Source of the DNA: Bacteroidia bacterium
GTDB lineage: Bacteria > Bacteroidota > Bacteroidia > Flavobacteriales > Flavobacteriaceae
Assembly: GCA_030432635.1 (NCBI GenBank)
Contig: JAUIMB010000002.1
Coordinates: forward strand, 1 to 64,000
Length of the DNA stretch: 64,000 bases
Direction: 5' to 3'
The notes below the pieces were generated by a model. It was not told where the DNA came from. It saw only the letters and a program-made list of their open reading frames with translations, and made no database searches. Shown here in pieces: positions 27,965-35,911 of the stretch (its first letter is position 1; the number at the start of each line of letters is the position of its first letter). The position numbers were made by a program, and so were the translations under genes.

Positions 27965-28043
27965 CTTCGCTAAAAGTGAAGTAACAATAACCACTTACCA
28001 CAGCAGCTATTGGCTGTAAAGGTAAATAAATTATCTAAACAGC

Positions 28044-28301
28044 ATGACTGCACAATCATCTAAAAGAGGTCGAAAGCCACATAAGTCTTATGAGCAAAGC
28101 GACTACTCCAAATTCCATTTCGCATTCTTAGGATATAGATTTTTAGATAAAGCAACCCAAAGGGTAAAAACTAAGCTTCAGGTGTTCTTGATCAACAAAA
28201 AAGAGGCACTGTGTATGGCAGAGTTAAGAAGACCTACAGACAAGTATGATTTGGTAGATTCTCCAGGTTGGGAAAACGGAACTGAAAAATTAATACAATA
28301 A
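28044..28301 (+). CDS. Hypothetical protein
   Basis: 85 residues: a basic start (TAQSSKRGRKPHKSYEQSDY), then FHFAFLGYRFLDKATQRVKTKLQVFLINKKEAL. No family recognised. Its stop is 5 bases from the next start. Confidence 0.5.
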   Translation: MTAQSSKRGRKPHKSYEQSDYSKFHFAFLGYRFLDKATQRVKTKLQVFLINKKEALCMAELRRPTDKYDLVDSPGWENGTEKLIQ

Positions 28302-28306
28302 CAGAT

Positions 28307-28699
28307 ATGAATTACTCAAACGACCAAAAAAGAGAAATTGAGCACTTAGCCTCAAACACTCCAGGATTAAAAGACTATGGAACCAAAGGAAGAGAAAACG
28401 ATGGTTCGCCAAAAGAAGGTTTTTTTACCTTAAAGGATAACCGAACAATCAAGTTAATTGATCTCACAGACACGAGCACAAATCCAGACGACACCATACA
28501 AGATGGTATAAACATGGAAGAAGCTGCCAAATCTTTTCCAGAACTTCAAAGCTATGTTGGTATTGGTTGGGATAAACAACTCCAAAAGGCCAAAAAAGGA
28601 TTCTACAAAGTTAAGGCTGATGGTCGTGTGATAAGCATAAAACAGCTACGTGAAGCCATGACCAAAAAAGCTTCCGAAAAAAATATAAATACTGATTAA
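28307..28699 (+). CDS. Hypothetical protein
   Basis: 130 residues, soluble, with repeated blocks around GFFTLKDNRTIKLIDL and GFYKVKADGRVISIKQL that look like two copies of a short beta-beta-alpha unit (KxGFxxxKxxxRxIxxxxL). Family not recognised. Last gene before the structured noncoding stretch. Confidence 0.55.
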   Translation: MNYSNDQKREIEHLASNTPGLKDYGTKGRENDGSPKEGFFTLKDNRTIKLIDLTDTSTNPDDTIQDGINMEEAAKSFPELQSYVGIGWDKQLQKAKKGFYKVKADGRVISIKQLREAMTKKASEKNINTD

Positions 28700-28732
28700 T
28701 AACTCTATTCCCTAATTATTGATTAGTAGTTG

Positions 28733-28842
28733 TCCACATCGTCAGTGTGCGAAATGCACACTGCCCTTGTGGAAATTAAAACACCAACAGACGTAAGTTC
28801 GTCTAATCCCAGCAGCTCTACAGTTTTATATGCTGCTGGGAT
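28733..28842. ncRNA. Structured noncoding stretch with three hairpins
   Basis: Three consecutive inverted repeats in gene-free DNA. The first (28733-28773) is a 6-bp outer stem TCCACA/TGTGGA, a 4x4 internal loop and an 8-bp inner stem CAGTGTGC/GCACACTG with a 5-base loop. The second (28789-28804) is AGACG/CGTCT. The third (28806-28842) is an 11-bp perfect stem ATCCCAGCAGC/GCTGCTGGGAT with a 15-base loop. It could be a small RNA, an RNA tied to the retroelement downstream, or a replication origin. Confidence 0.5.
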
Positions 28843-28856
28843 ATTAAAAAATCACT

Positions 28857-29129
28857 ATGCCAGCAATTATCTTTAACGTTATTCAGCAACAAGATGTTAG
28901 TATCAACTTTTCTGACAAGATGATGTCAGATTTTCCGGTGCATGAACATTACATGATCGAGGTTAGAAAATTTGTTGTCATTTATAAATTCAAACCTACC
29001 AGGCGTACCGAAGCAAACATGGATCTATTTGTCAAGGCATTAGAACTATACTTCAAGAGGAAGTACAAGGCCTATTCGGTGACTTATGGAGGACTACAAG
29101 AGCAACTTCCTAAACCCAAGACACCATGA
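28857..29129 (+). CDS. Hypothetical protein
   Basis: 90 residues with a small alpha/beta appearance (IIFNVIQQQDVSINFSDKM, MIEVRKFVVIYKFKP). Overlaps the next start by 4 bases (ATGA). Family not recognised. Confidence 0.5.
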   Translation: MPAIIFNVIQQQDVSINFSDKMMSDFPVHEHYMIEVRKFVVIYKFKPTRRTEANMDLFVKALELYFKRKYKAYSVTYGGLQEQLPKPKTP

Positions 29130-29284
29130 AAAATTACAAATACGCATTATTAGGCATTATAGCTGTTTTAGCAGCATATCTGCTTTATGGTTTAGTGCCA
29201 TTTCTCATAATCATACTACTTGGTTCAATAGGCATATCATGCGTATTTCATGCTATTGAAAATGAGTTAAAGGAAGATGTATGA
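29126..29284 (+). CDS. Small membrane protein
   Basis: 52 residues with two hydrophobic segments (YALLGIIAVLAAYLLYGLV, FLIIILLGSIGISCVF) and an acidic tail. ATGA overlap with the previous gene; 24 bases before the first DGR target. Unknown role. Confidence 0.5.
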   Translation: MKNYKYALLGIIAVLAAYLLYGLVPFLIIILLGSIGISCVFHAIENELKEDV

Positions 29285-29308
29285 TATTACTTAACAAAAA
29301 ACTATAAA

Positions 29309-29776
29309 ATGGAAACATTAGAAATCAAAAAAAATGATGCCATAAAAGCACATTCAGCAGCTAACAAAAAAGGCAAAGTTCTTCTTGAAAATCTATTAGG
29401 AAAGAAAATATTTTTTAAAGATGTAAAAGAACGTATCAAGACAATTGAAGACGTATTAAAAGACAATGGCACAAGCCAAACGAAAGTTGACAACATGTTC
29501 AAATATTCACCCGAACATTTAAAGCACCAATACATTGCCGAATTGCTATGTAAATCACTAAATGAAGGTTGGGAACCAAATTGGGATAATAGCAACGAAT
29601 ATAAATATTATCCATGGTTCAAAATGTCTCCTTCGGGCTTTCGTTTCAGCGACTACGATTACTGGCATTCGATTTCGAATGTCGGCTCTCGCCTTTGCTT
29701 AAAATCAAGAGAGCTTGCCATCTATGCAGGTGAGCAGTTTACCGAACTATATGAAAAATTCATGATAACCAATTAA
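29309..29776 (+). CDS. DGR variable protein 1
   Basis: 155 residues. The N-terminal half is helical and lysine-rich. The variable segment (residues about 106-130) reads MSPSGFRFSDYDYWHSISNV and is followed by a constant helix (KSRELAIYAGEQFTELYEKF). The variable repeat differs from the template only at template adenines, so this protein is a retromutagenesis target. It shares WDN...SPSGFR...NVGSRLC...E...QF..LY with the next gene. The role is unproven; DGR targets usually bind ligands or receptors. Confidence 0.85.
   Translation: METLEIKKNDAIKAHSAANKKGKVLLENLLGKKIFFKDVKERIKTIEDVLKDNGTSQTKVDNMFKYSPEHLKHQYIAELLCKSLNEGWEPNWDNSNEYKYYPWFKMSPSGFRFSDYDYWHSISNVGSRLCLKSRELAIYAGEQFTELYEKFMITN
29625..29699 (+). 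repeat. DGR variable repeat VR1
   Basis: 75 bases aligning without gaps to the template at 30201-30275. Ten differences, all at template adenines (A to G four times, A to T five, A to C one). No difference at any of the 56 non-A template positions. Confidence 0.93.
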
Positions 29777-29785
29777 ATAGAAATA

Positions 29786-30172
29786 ATGGAAAAATATACA
29801 GACATTAAAACATTTGATGACGCATGCCAAATTGAAGGCTACGATCCTAAAGTAATCATACCAGACTTTTCTGCCTATCCTGAGAAGCACCGTAAAGCTG
29901 CTATTGCAGAAGCCAAACTGTTTATAGTTGTCGAAGCTGTGAACAAAGTTGCAAATGGTGGAAAAGAATACATTCCAGATTGGGATAATGGAAAATGGGA
30001 TAAATACGAACCATTGTTTTACATGTCTCCTTCGGGCTTTCGTTACTACGACTGCGATCGCTGGAATGCGTTTTCGAATGTCGGCTCTCGCCTTTGCTCG
30101 ATTTCAAGTGAGGTTTGTGAGTATATCGCAACACAGTTCATTGATCTATACAAGGACATCTACGTAAAGTAG
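29786..30172 (+). CDS. DGR variable protein 2
   Basis: 128 residues, 9 bases after variable protein 1 and paralogous to it over the C-terminal half. The variable segment (about residues 80-104) reads MSPSGFRYYDCDRWNAFSNV, then a constant helix (SSEVCEYIATQFIDLYKDIY). As in protein 1 the variable region is internal, with about 25 constant residues after it, unlike the usual C-terminal C-type-lectin arrangement. Confidence 0.85.
   Translation: MEKYTDIKTFDDACQIEGYDPKVIIPDFSAYPEKHRKAAIAEAKLFIVVEAVNKVANGGKEYIPDWDNGKWDKYEPLFYMSPSGFRYYDCDRWNAFSNVGSRLCSISSEVCEYIATQFIDLYKDIYVK
30024..30098 (+). repeat. DGR variable repeat VR2
   Basis: 75 bases aligning without gaps to the template. Eleven differences, all at template adenines. 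Four changes (template offsets 11, 60, 67, 71) are identical to those in VR1; the other seven are VR2-specific or at shared hot sites. Confidence 0.93.
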
Positions 30173-30200
30173 TATAAAACAGGTGGTGCAATATATGAGT

Positions 30201-30275
30201 TGTCTCCTTCAGGCTTTCGTTACAACGACTACGATAACTGGAATACGAATTCGAATGTCAGCTCTCACCTATGCT
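30201..30275 (+). repeat. DGR template repeat TR
   Basis: 75 noncoding bases between the second target and the reverse transcriptase, containing 19 adenines, many in AAC/AAT-type codons of the target frame (Y-N-D-Y-D-N-W-N-T-N). It is the source of VR1 and VR2 by adenine-directed mutagenic retrohoming. Its last part (offsets 60-75), differing from both VRs in the same way, is the likely IMH* segment. Confidence 0.93.
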
Positions 30276-30376
30276 AAATAAAATATGTATTGCAGACCTT
30301 GCTAACAAAGCAAAAAACAACGATAAAAATAAAGGCGTTGGTAACGAAAGTGAAAACGACTTTTATTAAGCAAAGT

Positions 30377-31333
30377 ATGAAACGAATAGGAAATTTATAT
30401 CAAAAAATAATAAGCATCGATAATCTAATTGAAGCCGACAAAAAAGCTCAAAAAGGTAAGTCGAAACAATATGGCGTAATTCTTCATAATAAGAATAGGG
30501 AGTTCAATATTTTGGAACTACATGATAACCTGAAAAACAAGACCTTCAAAACCTCAAAATATGATGTATTTAAGGTGTACGAACCCAAGGAACGTGAAGT
30601 TTATCGACTACCATATTATCCTGACCGAATTTTGCATCATGCTATTATGAATGTGCTTGAGCCAATATTCGTTTCAGTATATACGTCAGATTCTTATAGT
30701 TGCATAAAGAACAAAGGAATACATGCTGCACTTGAAAATGTAAAAAGAGCCCTAAAGAATGTGTCAGGCACTAGATACTGTTTGAAATTGGATATCACAA
30801 AATTTTATCCAAGCATCGACCATGATATTTTAAAGCAACTGTTGAGGAGAAAATTCAAGGATAATGATTTGCTATGGCTATTAGATGAAATAATCGAAAG
30901 TGCACCTGGTTTACCCATAGGTAACTATTTAAGCCAATATTTAGCAAATTTTTACTTGACCTATTTTGATCATTGGATTAAGGAAAATAGGGGAATAAGA
31001 TATTATTACCGATACGCCGATGATATTGTCGTTCTAGCTTCTAATAAGTCCTATCTTCATAAAACTCTTGGAGAAATAAGCTATTACCTTTCTTCAGAAT
31101 TGAAACTCAATGTAAAGCCAAATTATCAAGTATTTCCAGTGCAATCAAGAGGAATTGATTTTTTGGGTTATAGAATATTTCATACGCATGTTTTACTTCG
31201 TAAGCGTATCAAGAAGAACTTTGCTAAAATGCTTACTAACAACCCAAATGACGCATCAATAGCTTCATATTTAGGATGGGCCAAGCATTGTAATTCTCAT
31301 AATTTAATAAAAACGTTGCTACCACATGTTTAA
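30377..31333 (+). CDS. DGR reverse transcriptase
   Basis: 318 residues copying the template RNA with adenine infidelity. Catalytic motifs: LDITKFYPSIDHD (Asp139), the DGR hallmark IGNYLSQ at 181-187 in place of the QGxxxSP of other group II-like RTs, and YADD at 213-216, followed by GIDFLGYRIF. The start MKRIGNLYQKIISIDNL is the normal family N-terminus; the in-frame start at 30290 adds 29 unrelated residues. The next gene overlaps by 8 bases. No Avd-like accessory gene is recognised. Confidence 0.95.
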   Translation: MKRIGNLYQKIISIDNLIEADKKAQKGKSKQYGVILHNKNREFNILELHDNLKNKTFKTSKYDVFKVYEPKEREVYRLPYYPDRILHHAIMNVLEPIFVSVYTSDSYSCIKNKGIHAALENVKRALKNVSGTRYCLKLDITKFYPSIDHDILKQLLRRKFKDNDLLWLLDEIIESAPGLPIGNYLSQYLANFYLTYFDHWIKENRGIRYYYRYADDIVVLASNKSYLHKTLGEISYYLSSELKLNVKPNYQVFPVQSRGIDFLGYRIFHTHVLLRKRIKKNFAKMLTNNPNDASIASYLGWAKHCNSHNLIKTLLPHV

Positions 31334-31619
31334 ATTTAGTGAACTCAATATAGCGCCAATAAAACCTCATTTTACAGGAGATAAAATACAGTTAAAACGC
31401 CTTGTTGGTAAAGAGATTATCGTATTAAAATACACGATTGGACCGTCGTCTAAAACAGATGGAGATTGTCTAACACTTCAAATCTTTTATGATAACGAAA
31501 AAATGGTGGTGTTTACTGGAGCTAAATATTTATCAAGACAAATAGTTTCGATTCCTGAAGACAAATTTCCATTCACAACAACAATAAGTAACACTAATCA
31601 ATATTACGAATTTACTTAA
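31326..31619 (+). CDS. Small protein coupled to the DGR reverse transcriptase
   Basis: 97 residues, beta-rich (IIVLKYTIGPSSKTDGDCLT, MVVFTGAKYLSRQIVSIPED), overlapping the reverse transcriptase by 8 bases, which implies translational coupling. It does not look like the helical accessory protein Avd. Might be a retroelement accessory factor or an ssDNA-binding-like protein; unproven. Confidence 0.6.
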   Translation: MFKFSELNIAPIKPHFTGDKIQLKRLVGKEIIVLKYTIGPSSKTDGDCLTLQIFYDNEKMVVFTGAKYLSRQIVSIPEDKFPFTTTISNTNQYYEFT

Positions 31620-31647
31620 GGCAAGAGACAAGGTAAATGAACTTTTA

Positions 31648-31666
31648 ATAACTAAAAATTACCACA
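31648..31666 (+). repeat. 19-bp leader repeat, copy 2
   Basis: Identical to 27946-27964 and directly followed by the ATG at 31667, so it probably serves as a start-site leader. Confidence 0.7.
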
Positions 31667-31927
31667 ATGAACAATTCATCACAACCAGAACTAGAACACC
31701 GAATAATCGAGTTTGCTGGAAACACAACAACATTAAATGGTAGCATTACCAAGGACGACAAACTAATGTATGTAAAAGGCCATGTTCCAAAAAACAACAC
31801 TGTAGATATGCTAACTGTTTTAGGGTATTGTTCCGATCAAGGATACGATGCAAAACGCATAAATCATGACATAAGCACAGGTTATGTAGAAATGAAGCTG
31901 GTACAAAAACAACACACCCAACAATAA
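31667..31927 (+). CDS. Hypothetical protein
   Basis: 86 residues, soluble, with LEHRIIEFAGNTTTLNGSIT and YVEMKLVQKQHTQQ. No recognised family. Located between the retroelement and the replication gene. Confidence 0.5.
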   Translation: MNNSSQPELEHRIIEFAGNTTTLNGSITKDDKLMYVKGHVPKNNTVDMLTVLGYCSDQGYDAKRINHDISTGYVEMKLVQKQHTQQ

Positions 31928-31970
31928 CCAACAATAGATTGTTACCCTTCAAGACTTAAACATTACTAAA

Positions 31971-33704
31971 ATGAACCCAAGTGCAGTAAATACAAGTGTT
32001 TCAATACATAATGGCAACTTATGTTTTTTCAACAACAACACCAATAATAGTGTTGGTTCATCGTACACAAAGGCAGATTTGCTACCTAAAGTCATCGGAA
32101 AACAAAACCTATACTCAAAGCAAAGGAAACTAATTTTAAAAAACTACCAGAGGTTTGTGCATAATTACAATGACCAAATCAAAATATTGAACCAGGAAGT
32201 GAAAAACTATAACCAACAATGTCAAAAGTGTATTGTTGAAAACGAAATGAAAGACCAATCCAAAGCATTAAACCAAAAGTTAAGGTCAAAACTAGGTAAA
32301 GTCTCAATCATCGAATACAACAAGGCTGTTGAGATAGAAAATACTTTAAGCTCCAACCCTGTTTATTTGAAAAAGAAACACACTTCTATTAAGAAAATCA
32401 CCGAAACGACATTTTCATTGATCATTTTTAAATATGCGATGCAAATGCACTCCAAAAACAAAATTTTAGAAAGTGTTCCTGCCACAACAGTACGAAGCCT
32501 TCAAAAAGTACAAGTAAACCCGTATAATCTAGCCAATACCGTTATAAATGAGGTTCTAACGCTACCATACACAAAGCGAACCATCCAAAACCATGTAAAT
32601 AGACTTATTGATGCAGGTGTTTTGGTAGATCATGAATTTAAAGGCTACTATTTTAACAAAGACCCTAAAAAGAGAGCAGGAAAACCAAGTGAATATCATG
32701 TTAATAGTGAAATAATGGTGGTTTTTGACGACAAAACCAAAAAAACTTTAAGTATTGAAAATCAGCTTTTTAAATATGGAAGTGAGAAAAATTTTCATTA
32801 TGATAGTATAGTTACTAGAACAATTATAAATAATAATAATATAAATGAGATTGTTAACAAATCTCATAGTAACGAGAAAGAATTTGTACAACAAATTCTT
32901 CCAAGCTTTTTAAAATCGCCTAAAGTCGATAACAAGAACATTTACAAGAACACCAACTCCGTAAGTTCATCGAAAAAATCACCGAGGCAGCTCGAAAATT
33001 TTGATCAATCCAGCGAAATTTTAAGGGAATCTATTGATACAAAGTATGATTTATGCTATGACTTGGACCACAACAAGTACGATGACCATCGGTTTTGTAT
33101 GCAACGAGAGTTTGAACGCGAATATTTGTACGGAAATATGTCTAAAAGTGAGTTTTTAGAGTTGCTCCAGCATGAGTTTATGAAACTAGCTGCTCCATTG
33201 TACAAGAATAAGACTGTTTATTCCGGAAGTTGGTCAAAAGCATACAACGACATTAAGCGTCTATTTCTTAACAACAATGGATCCATACCAGGAAAGGCCA
33301 ACCTATTAAACACTTTTAATGCGTTGCATTGGCGCATCACTTATGCCAAAAGGTGCCAAAATAGTAAAAGAAAATCATGGAGAGCACTGTTTCCAACTCA
33401 ATATTTTGACCCTACACGAACTACCAACAAATCGGGTGGATTTGCACATACACTTGAATTTTGGAAGAAAGAACAAGAGAGACGACAAAATGAACATCTT
33501 CTAAAATCTAAAAGACGACAAGAAGCTGCTATTCGTAACCGAAGGTATAAGGCTATAGACGATTTCCATAAAAAAGTAAAGCACCTTACCCAAGGTAAAA
33601 TAACTATTGGCGAGTTACAGGATTTTATTTACAACAACAATGAATTGCCAGACAAATACAAGTTTAATATCACTCATTTTATAAGCCAGGCTTATATGTG
33701 TTGA
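31971..33704 (+). CDS. Probable replication initiator (winged helix)
   Basis: 577 residues. A coiled-coil-like N-terminal part (ILKNYQRFVHNYNDQIKILN) is followed by a winged-helix region (TLPYTKRTIQNHVNRLIDAG, then DHEFKGYYFNKDPKKRAGKP), an Asn/Ser-rich linker and a basic C-terminal domain (WRITYAKRCQNSKRKSWRAL). The layout resembles helix-turn-helix initiator proteins of Bacteroidota plasmids and phages. It is the largest early gene and the only replication candidate in the window. Its stop codon touches the second 28-bp inverted repeat. Confidence 0.55.
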   Translation: MNPSAVNTSVSIHNGNLCFFNNNTNNSVGSSYTKADLLPKVIGKQNLYSKQRKLILKNYQRFVHNYNDQIKILNQEVKNYNQQCQKCIVENEMKDQSKALNQKLRSKLGKVSIIEYNKAVEIENTLSSNPVYLKKKHTSIKKITETTFSLIIFKYAMQMHSKNKILESVPATTVRSLQKVQVNPYNLANTVINEVLTLPYTKRTIQNHVNRLIDAGVLVDHEFKGYYFNKDPKKRAGKPSEYHVNSEIMVVFDDKTKKTLSIENQLFKYGSEKNFHYDSIVTRTIINNNNINEIVNKSHSNEKEFVQQILPSFLKSPKVDNKNIYKNTNSVSSSKKSPRQLENFDQSSEILRESIDTKYDLCYDLDHNKYDDHRFCMQREFEREYLYGNMSKSEFLELLQHEFMKLAAPLYKNKTVYSGSWSKAYNDIKRLFLNNNGSIPGKANLLNTFNALHWRITYAKRCQNSKRKSWRALFPTQYFDPTRTTNKSGGFAHTLEFWKKEQERRQNEHLLKSKRRQEAAIRNRRYKAIDDFHKKVKHLTQGKITIGELQDFIYNNNELPDKYKFNITHFISQAYMC

Positions 33705-33731
33705 CAACATGCTGAAAACTAAAAAACCCTG
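33704..33731 (-). repeat. 28-bp inverted repeat, copy 2
   Basis: Exact reverse complement of 23165-23192, starting at the last base of the stop codon of the probable initiator gene. There is no complementary arm nearby, so this copy is not itself a terminator hairpin. Confidence 0.95.
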
Positions 33732-33786
33732 TATAACCTATGTATAGAAAAAGAATCATAATACGCAAACTGTTAAACCAACAACA

Positions 33787-34227
33787 ATGAAATCTTTAAT
33801 CAAAAACAATTTTGTACCAATAATCTTTGCTGTAGTTTCAATAATTATTTATTGGGCAATCTACTATCATTTTGAAATAGAAGGTATTAATACTGTGCTA
33901 TTAGCTATTTCAATACCAGCAGTTATAATCGCAGTAATCAATATCCCATTTATTAGCAAAAGATTGATTGCTATTCAGGATAAGTACCATGAAAGAAACC
34001 TAACTGAAAAATTTATTGTTGATCAAGCCAAAAAACGCGCTAAAAAAGAAGGTAAAAAATGGTTCGCTTTTGGACCAAAAAAGCAGCATACGGTGTGGGC
34101 ATCAACACATAAACTCGCTAACAATATTTGGGTAAATAAAGTCGAGCATTTAACAAAAAAATTCCCTAAAAAAGAATTTTATTATATCGATTCTAAAACC
34201 AACAATCTTAAAAATGGGAAGCAATAA
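33787..34227 (+). CDS. Membrane protein with basic cytoplasmic domain
   Basis: 146 residues with two N-terminal helices (FVPIIFAVVSIIIYWAIYY, VLLAISIPAVIIAVI) and a basic soluble part (DQAKKRAKKEGKKWFAFGPK). First gene of the small-gene block. Unknown function. Confidence 0.6.
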   Translation: MKSLIKNNFVPIIFAVVSIIIYWAIYYHFEIEGINTVLLAISIPAVIIAVINIPFISKRLIAIQDKYHERNLTEKFIVDQAKKRAKKEGKKWFAFGPKKQHTVWASTHKLANNIWVNKVEHLTKKFPKKEFYYIDSKTNNLKNGKQ

Positions 34228-34498
34228 ACGACGATGTAGCTGCACAGATGCCAAGGCATATTGCTCAAGACATTCAAAGATAAAAATGGCAATCATGTTG
34301 AAAACAAGCTATAAAAACACCAACCGGAATACAGTATTTTATTCATTCTTCAATGATGAAAGAAAACCTGAAGATCAAATAATAAAAAAGATGCTCGAGC
34401 GACTACCGAGACATTTTCGTAACAGTTTCAATTGCATCTTGTTTTTCAACAACACAAGCAACACAATGATAAAAAAAGTAATGTCAAATGATATTTAG
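34214..34498 (+). CDS. Small Cys-rich protein
   Basis: 94 residues with CSCTDAKAYCSRH near the N-terminus, a possible zinc knuckle, and RLPRHFRNSFNCILFFNNTS. Overlaps both neighbours. Unknown. Confidence 0.45.
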   Translation: MGSNKRRCSCTDAKAYCSRHSKIKMAIMLKTSYKNTNRNTVFYSFFNDERKPEDQIIKKMLERLPRHFRNSFNCILFFNNTSNTMIKKVMSNDI

Positions 34499-34673
34499 AA
34501 AAGTCATGCTATTCTTTTTTACATGCTGGTTTCTAAGCCTTTTAATGATGAAATATAGCTGCGAAAAAAATAAGCCAACCGAAGAAAAAACCAAAGAGGA
34601 CAGCATGGTTAATATTTTCATTTATGTTGTAGGGATTATCACACTATTGATTATTTACAGCATATACTATTAA
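34488..34673 (+). CDS. Small membrane protein
   Basis: 61 residues with two membrane helices (VMLFFFTCWFLSLLMMKY, IFIYVVGIITLLIIYSIYY). Overlaps the previous gene by 11 bases. Holin-like in size, but located far from the lysis genes. Confidence 0.45.
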   Translation: MIFRKVMLFFFTCWFLSLLMMKYSCEKNKPTEEKTKEDSMVNIFIYVVGIITLLIIYSIYY

Positions 34674-34712
34674 AAACTATTTCAAAATTCAAAATATTAA
34701 AACAGGCTTTTT

Positions 34713-34871
34713 ATGATACCAATTACTAACGCAGTATATGATTATGGTTCTACAGTTCCGATAGAGATATTTCATGCAAAAGAAAAAGATATGGTCCTTA
34801 AAAAGTATAAGGATATGCACCCTAATAAATTAGTTCGGATAGACGACAACAACAATATTCAAATACATTAA
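34713..34871 (+). CDS. Small hypothetical protein
   Basis: 52 residues (MIPITNAVYDYGSTVPIEIF...), soluble and charged. The downstream 170 bases (34872-35041) contain no gene I can support. Confidence 0.4.
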   Translation: MIPITNAVYDYGSTVPIEIFHAKEKDMVLKKYKDMHPNKLVRIDDNNNIQIH

Positions 34872-35041
34872 TTCTGGAACTTCTCCAGATGATTTGAAAA
34901 CGATTATTAACCAGAGAATAATATCTCTTAAAGAGTAGGTTGAAATTATTAATAAAAATATCAAGAACCATTAACAAGATGATAATATGGTTGGTTTGTA
35001 AAATCAACATCTTTTCATCCATTAATTAAATAGTAATTAAT

Positions 35042-35116
35042 ATGACAATTGGCGCAACAATAATCGTTTTATCAATTTGGTTTGCTCTTATCATGTCATC
35101 TAAAAACAAACAGTAG
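35042..35116 (+). CDS. Membrane micro-protein
   Basis: 24 residues (MTIGATIIVLSIWFALIMSS then KNKQ): one helix and a basic end. The stop is part of the CAGTAG start-site motif of the next gene. Confidence 0.4.
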   Translation: MTIGATIIVLSIWFALIMSSKNKQ

Positions 35117-35117
35117 T

Positions 35118-35219
35118 ATGAATAGAGATAATAGAATTTTTTTATGTGGCTTATTAGCTGGATTTGGACTTGGAATGATATTGACTGCGTTCTTTTTCGG
35201 GTGGTATTTTAATCTTTAA
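35118..35219 (+). CDS. Membrane micro-protein
   Basis: 33 residues with one Gly-rich helix (FLCGLLAGFGLGMILTAFFF). It starts one base after the previous stop, at the CAGTAGTATG motif. Confidence 0.45.
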   Translation: MNRDNRIFLCGLLAGFGLGMILTAFFFGWYFNL

Positions 35220-35229
35220 TACAGTAGTT

Positions 35230-35436
35230 ATGGCAATAGGAAAGAGAAAAGCAAGTCAAATAGCTAAAAGATACGTTTCGGCGTTAATAACTTATTATGA
35301 TCCTTTTTATAGCGAATCACTATCTGCTGAAGAAAACCAATTGGTTCATAATGAATGTATGAAAATAGCACTAAGAATATTTAATGGTGATAATAAACCA
35401 ACCACGGACGAAATTGTAAAAGACGTATTAAAATAA
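35230..35436 (+). CDS. Small hypothetical protein
   Basis: 68 residues (MAIGKRKASQIAKRYVSALI...), helical. Preceded by ACAGTAGTTATG. Unknown. Confidence 0.5.
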   Translation: MAIGKRKASQIAKRYVSALITYYDPFYSESLSAEENQLVHNECMKIALRIFNGDNKPTTDEIVKDVLK

Positions 35437-35452
35437 TAGTAAATAAAGAGAT

Positions 35453-35671
35453 ATGGCAGAAACCACAGAACAACAATGGCTTATCGGTCAAGAGGAATAT
35501 GATCGTACAGAAGTCGAAGCTATGCTTTCAACTCAACGAGCAATGATTTACAACGATGTAAAATATGCAATGATAGAAATGCAAGAGAAAAAAGGTATAA
35601 AAGGAAAGTTGTCAGAAGAACAAATTGTTATTTCTGAAACAATCCTTGCTTGTAGAAAACCAACTTATTAA
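35453..35671 (+). CDS. Small hypothetical protein
   Basis: 72 residues, helical and acidic (MAETTEQQWLIGQEEYDRTE...). Unknown. Confidence 0.5.
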   Translation: MAETTEQQWLIGQEEYDRTEVEAMLSTQRAMIYNDVKYAMIEMQEKKGIKGKLSEEQIVISETILACRKPTY

Positions 35672-35684
35672 ACAAAATAAAATT

Positions 35685-35906
35685 ATGGACACAATACACG
35701 TAAACACAACACATAAATTTGATTTTTGGAGTAGAATAAAAATACTTCTCGGAAAACCGCTACACTGTTCAACAGAAATTGATGTTGAACATAATGATGC
35801 AAAAGTAATAGGCAAGGCAAGGGTGGTTGGTAGAATAAATTCTTTATTTCCTAAAAAGTCAAAAGCAGTCGGTATATCGCTATCGAGTAATTCAGAAAAC
35901 CTGTAA
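35685..35906 (+). CDS. Small hypothetical protein
   Basis: 73 residues from the ATG at 35685 (MDTIHVNTTHKFDFWSRIKI...), with a basic tail. A longer in-frame start at 35625 overlaps the previous gene and is unlikely. Unknown. Confidence 0.45.
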   Translation: MDTIHVNTTHKFDFWSRIKILLGKPLHCSTEIDVEHNDAKVIGKARVVGRINSLFPKKSKAVGISLSSNSENL

Positions 35907-35911
35907 ATATT

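Noticed and set aside
30290-30376. Longer reverse transcriptase from 30290
   Set aside because: The extra 29 residues are low-complexity and fall in the spacer after the template repeat; family members start at MKRxGNLY.
31326-31619. DGR accessory protein Avd
   Set aside because: The product is beta-rich with no four-helix pattern and no Avd-like residues, so it is reported only as a coupled small protein.
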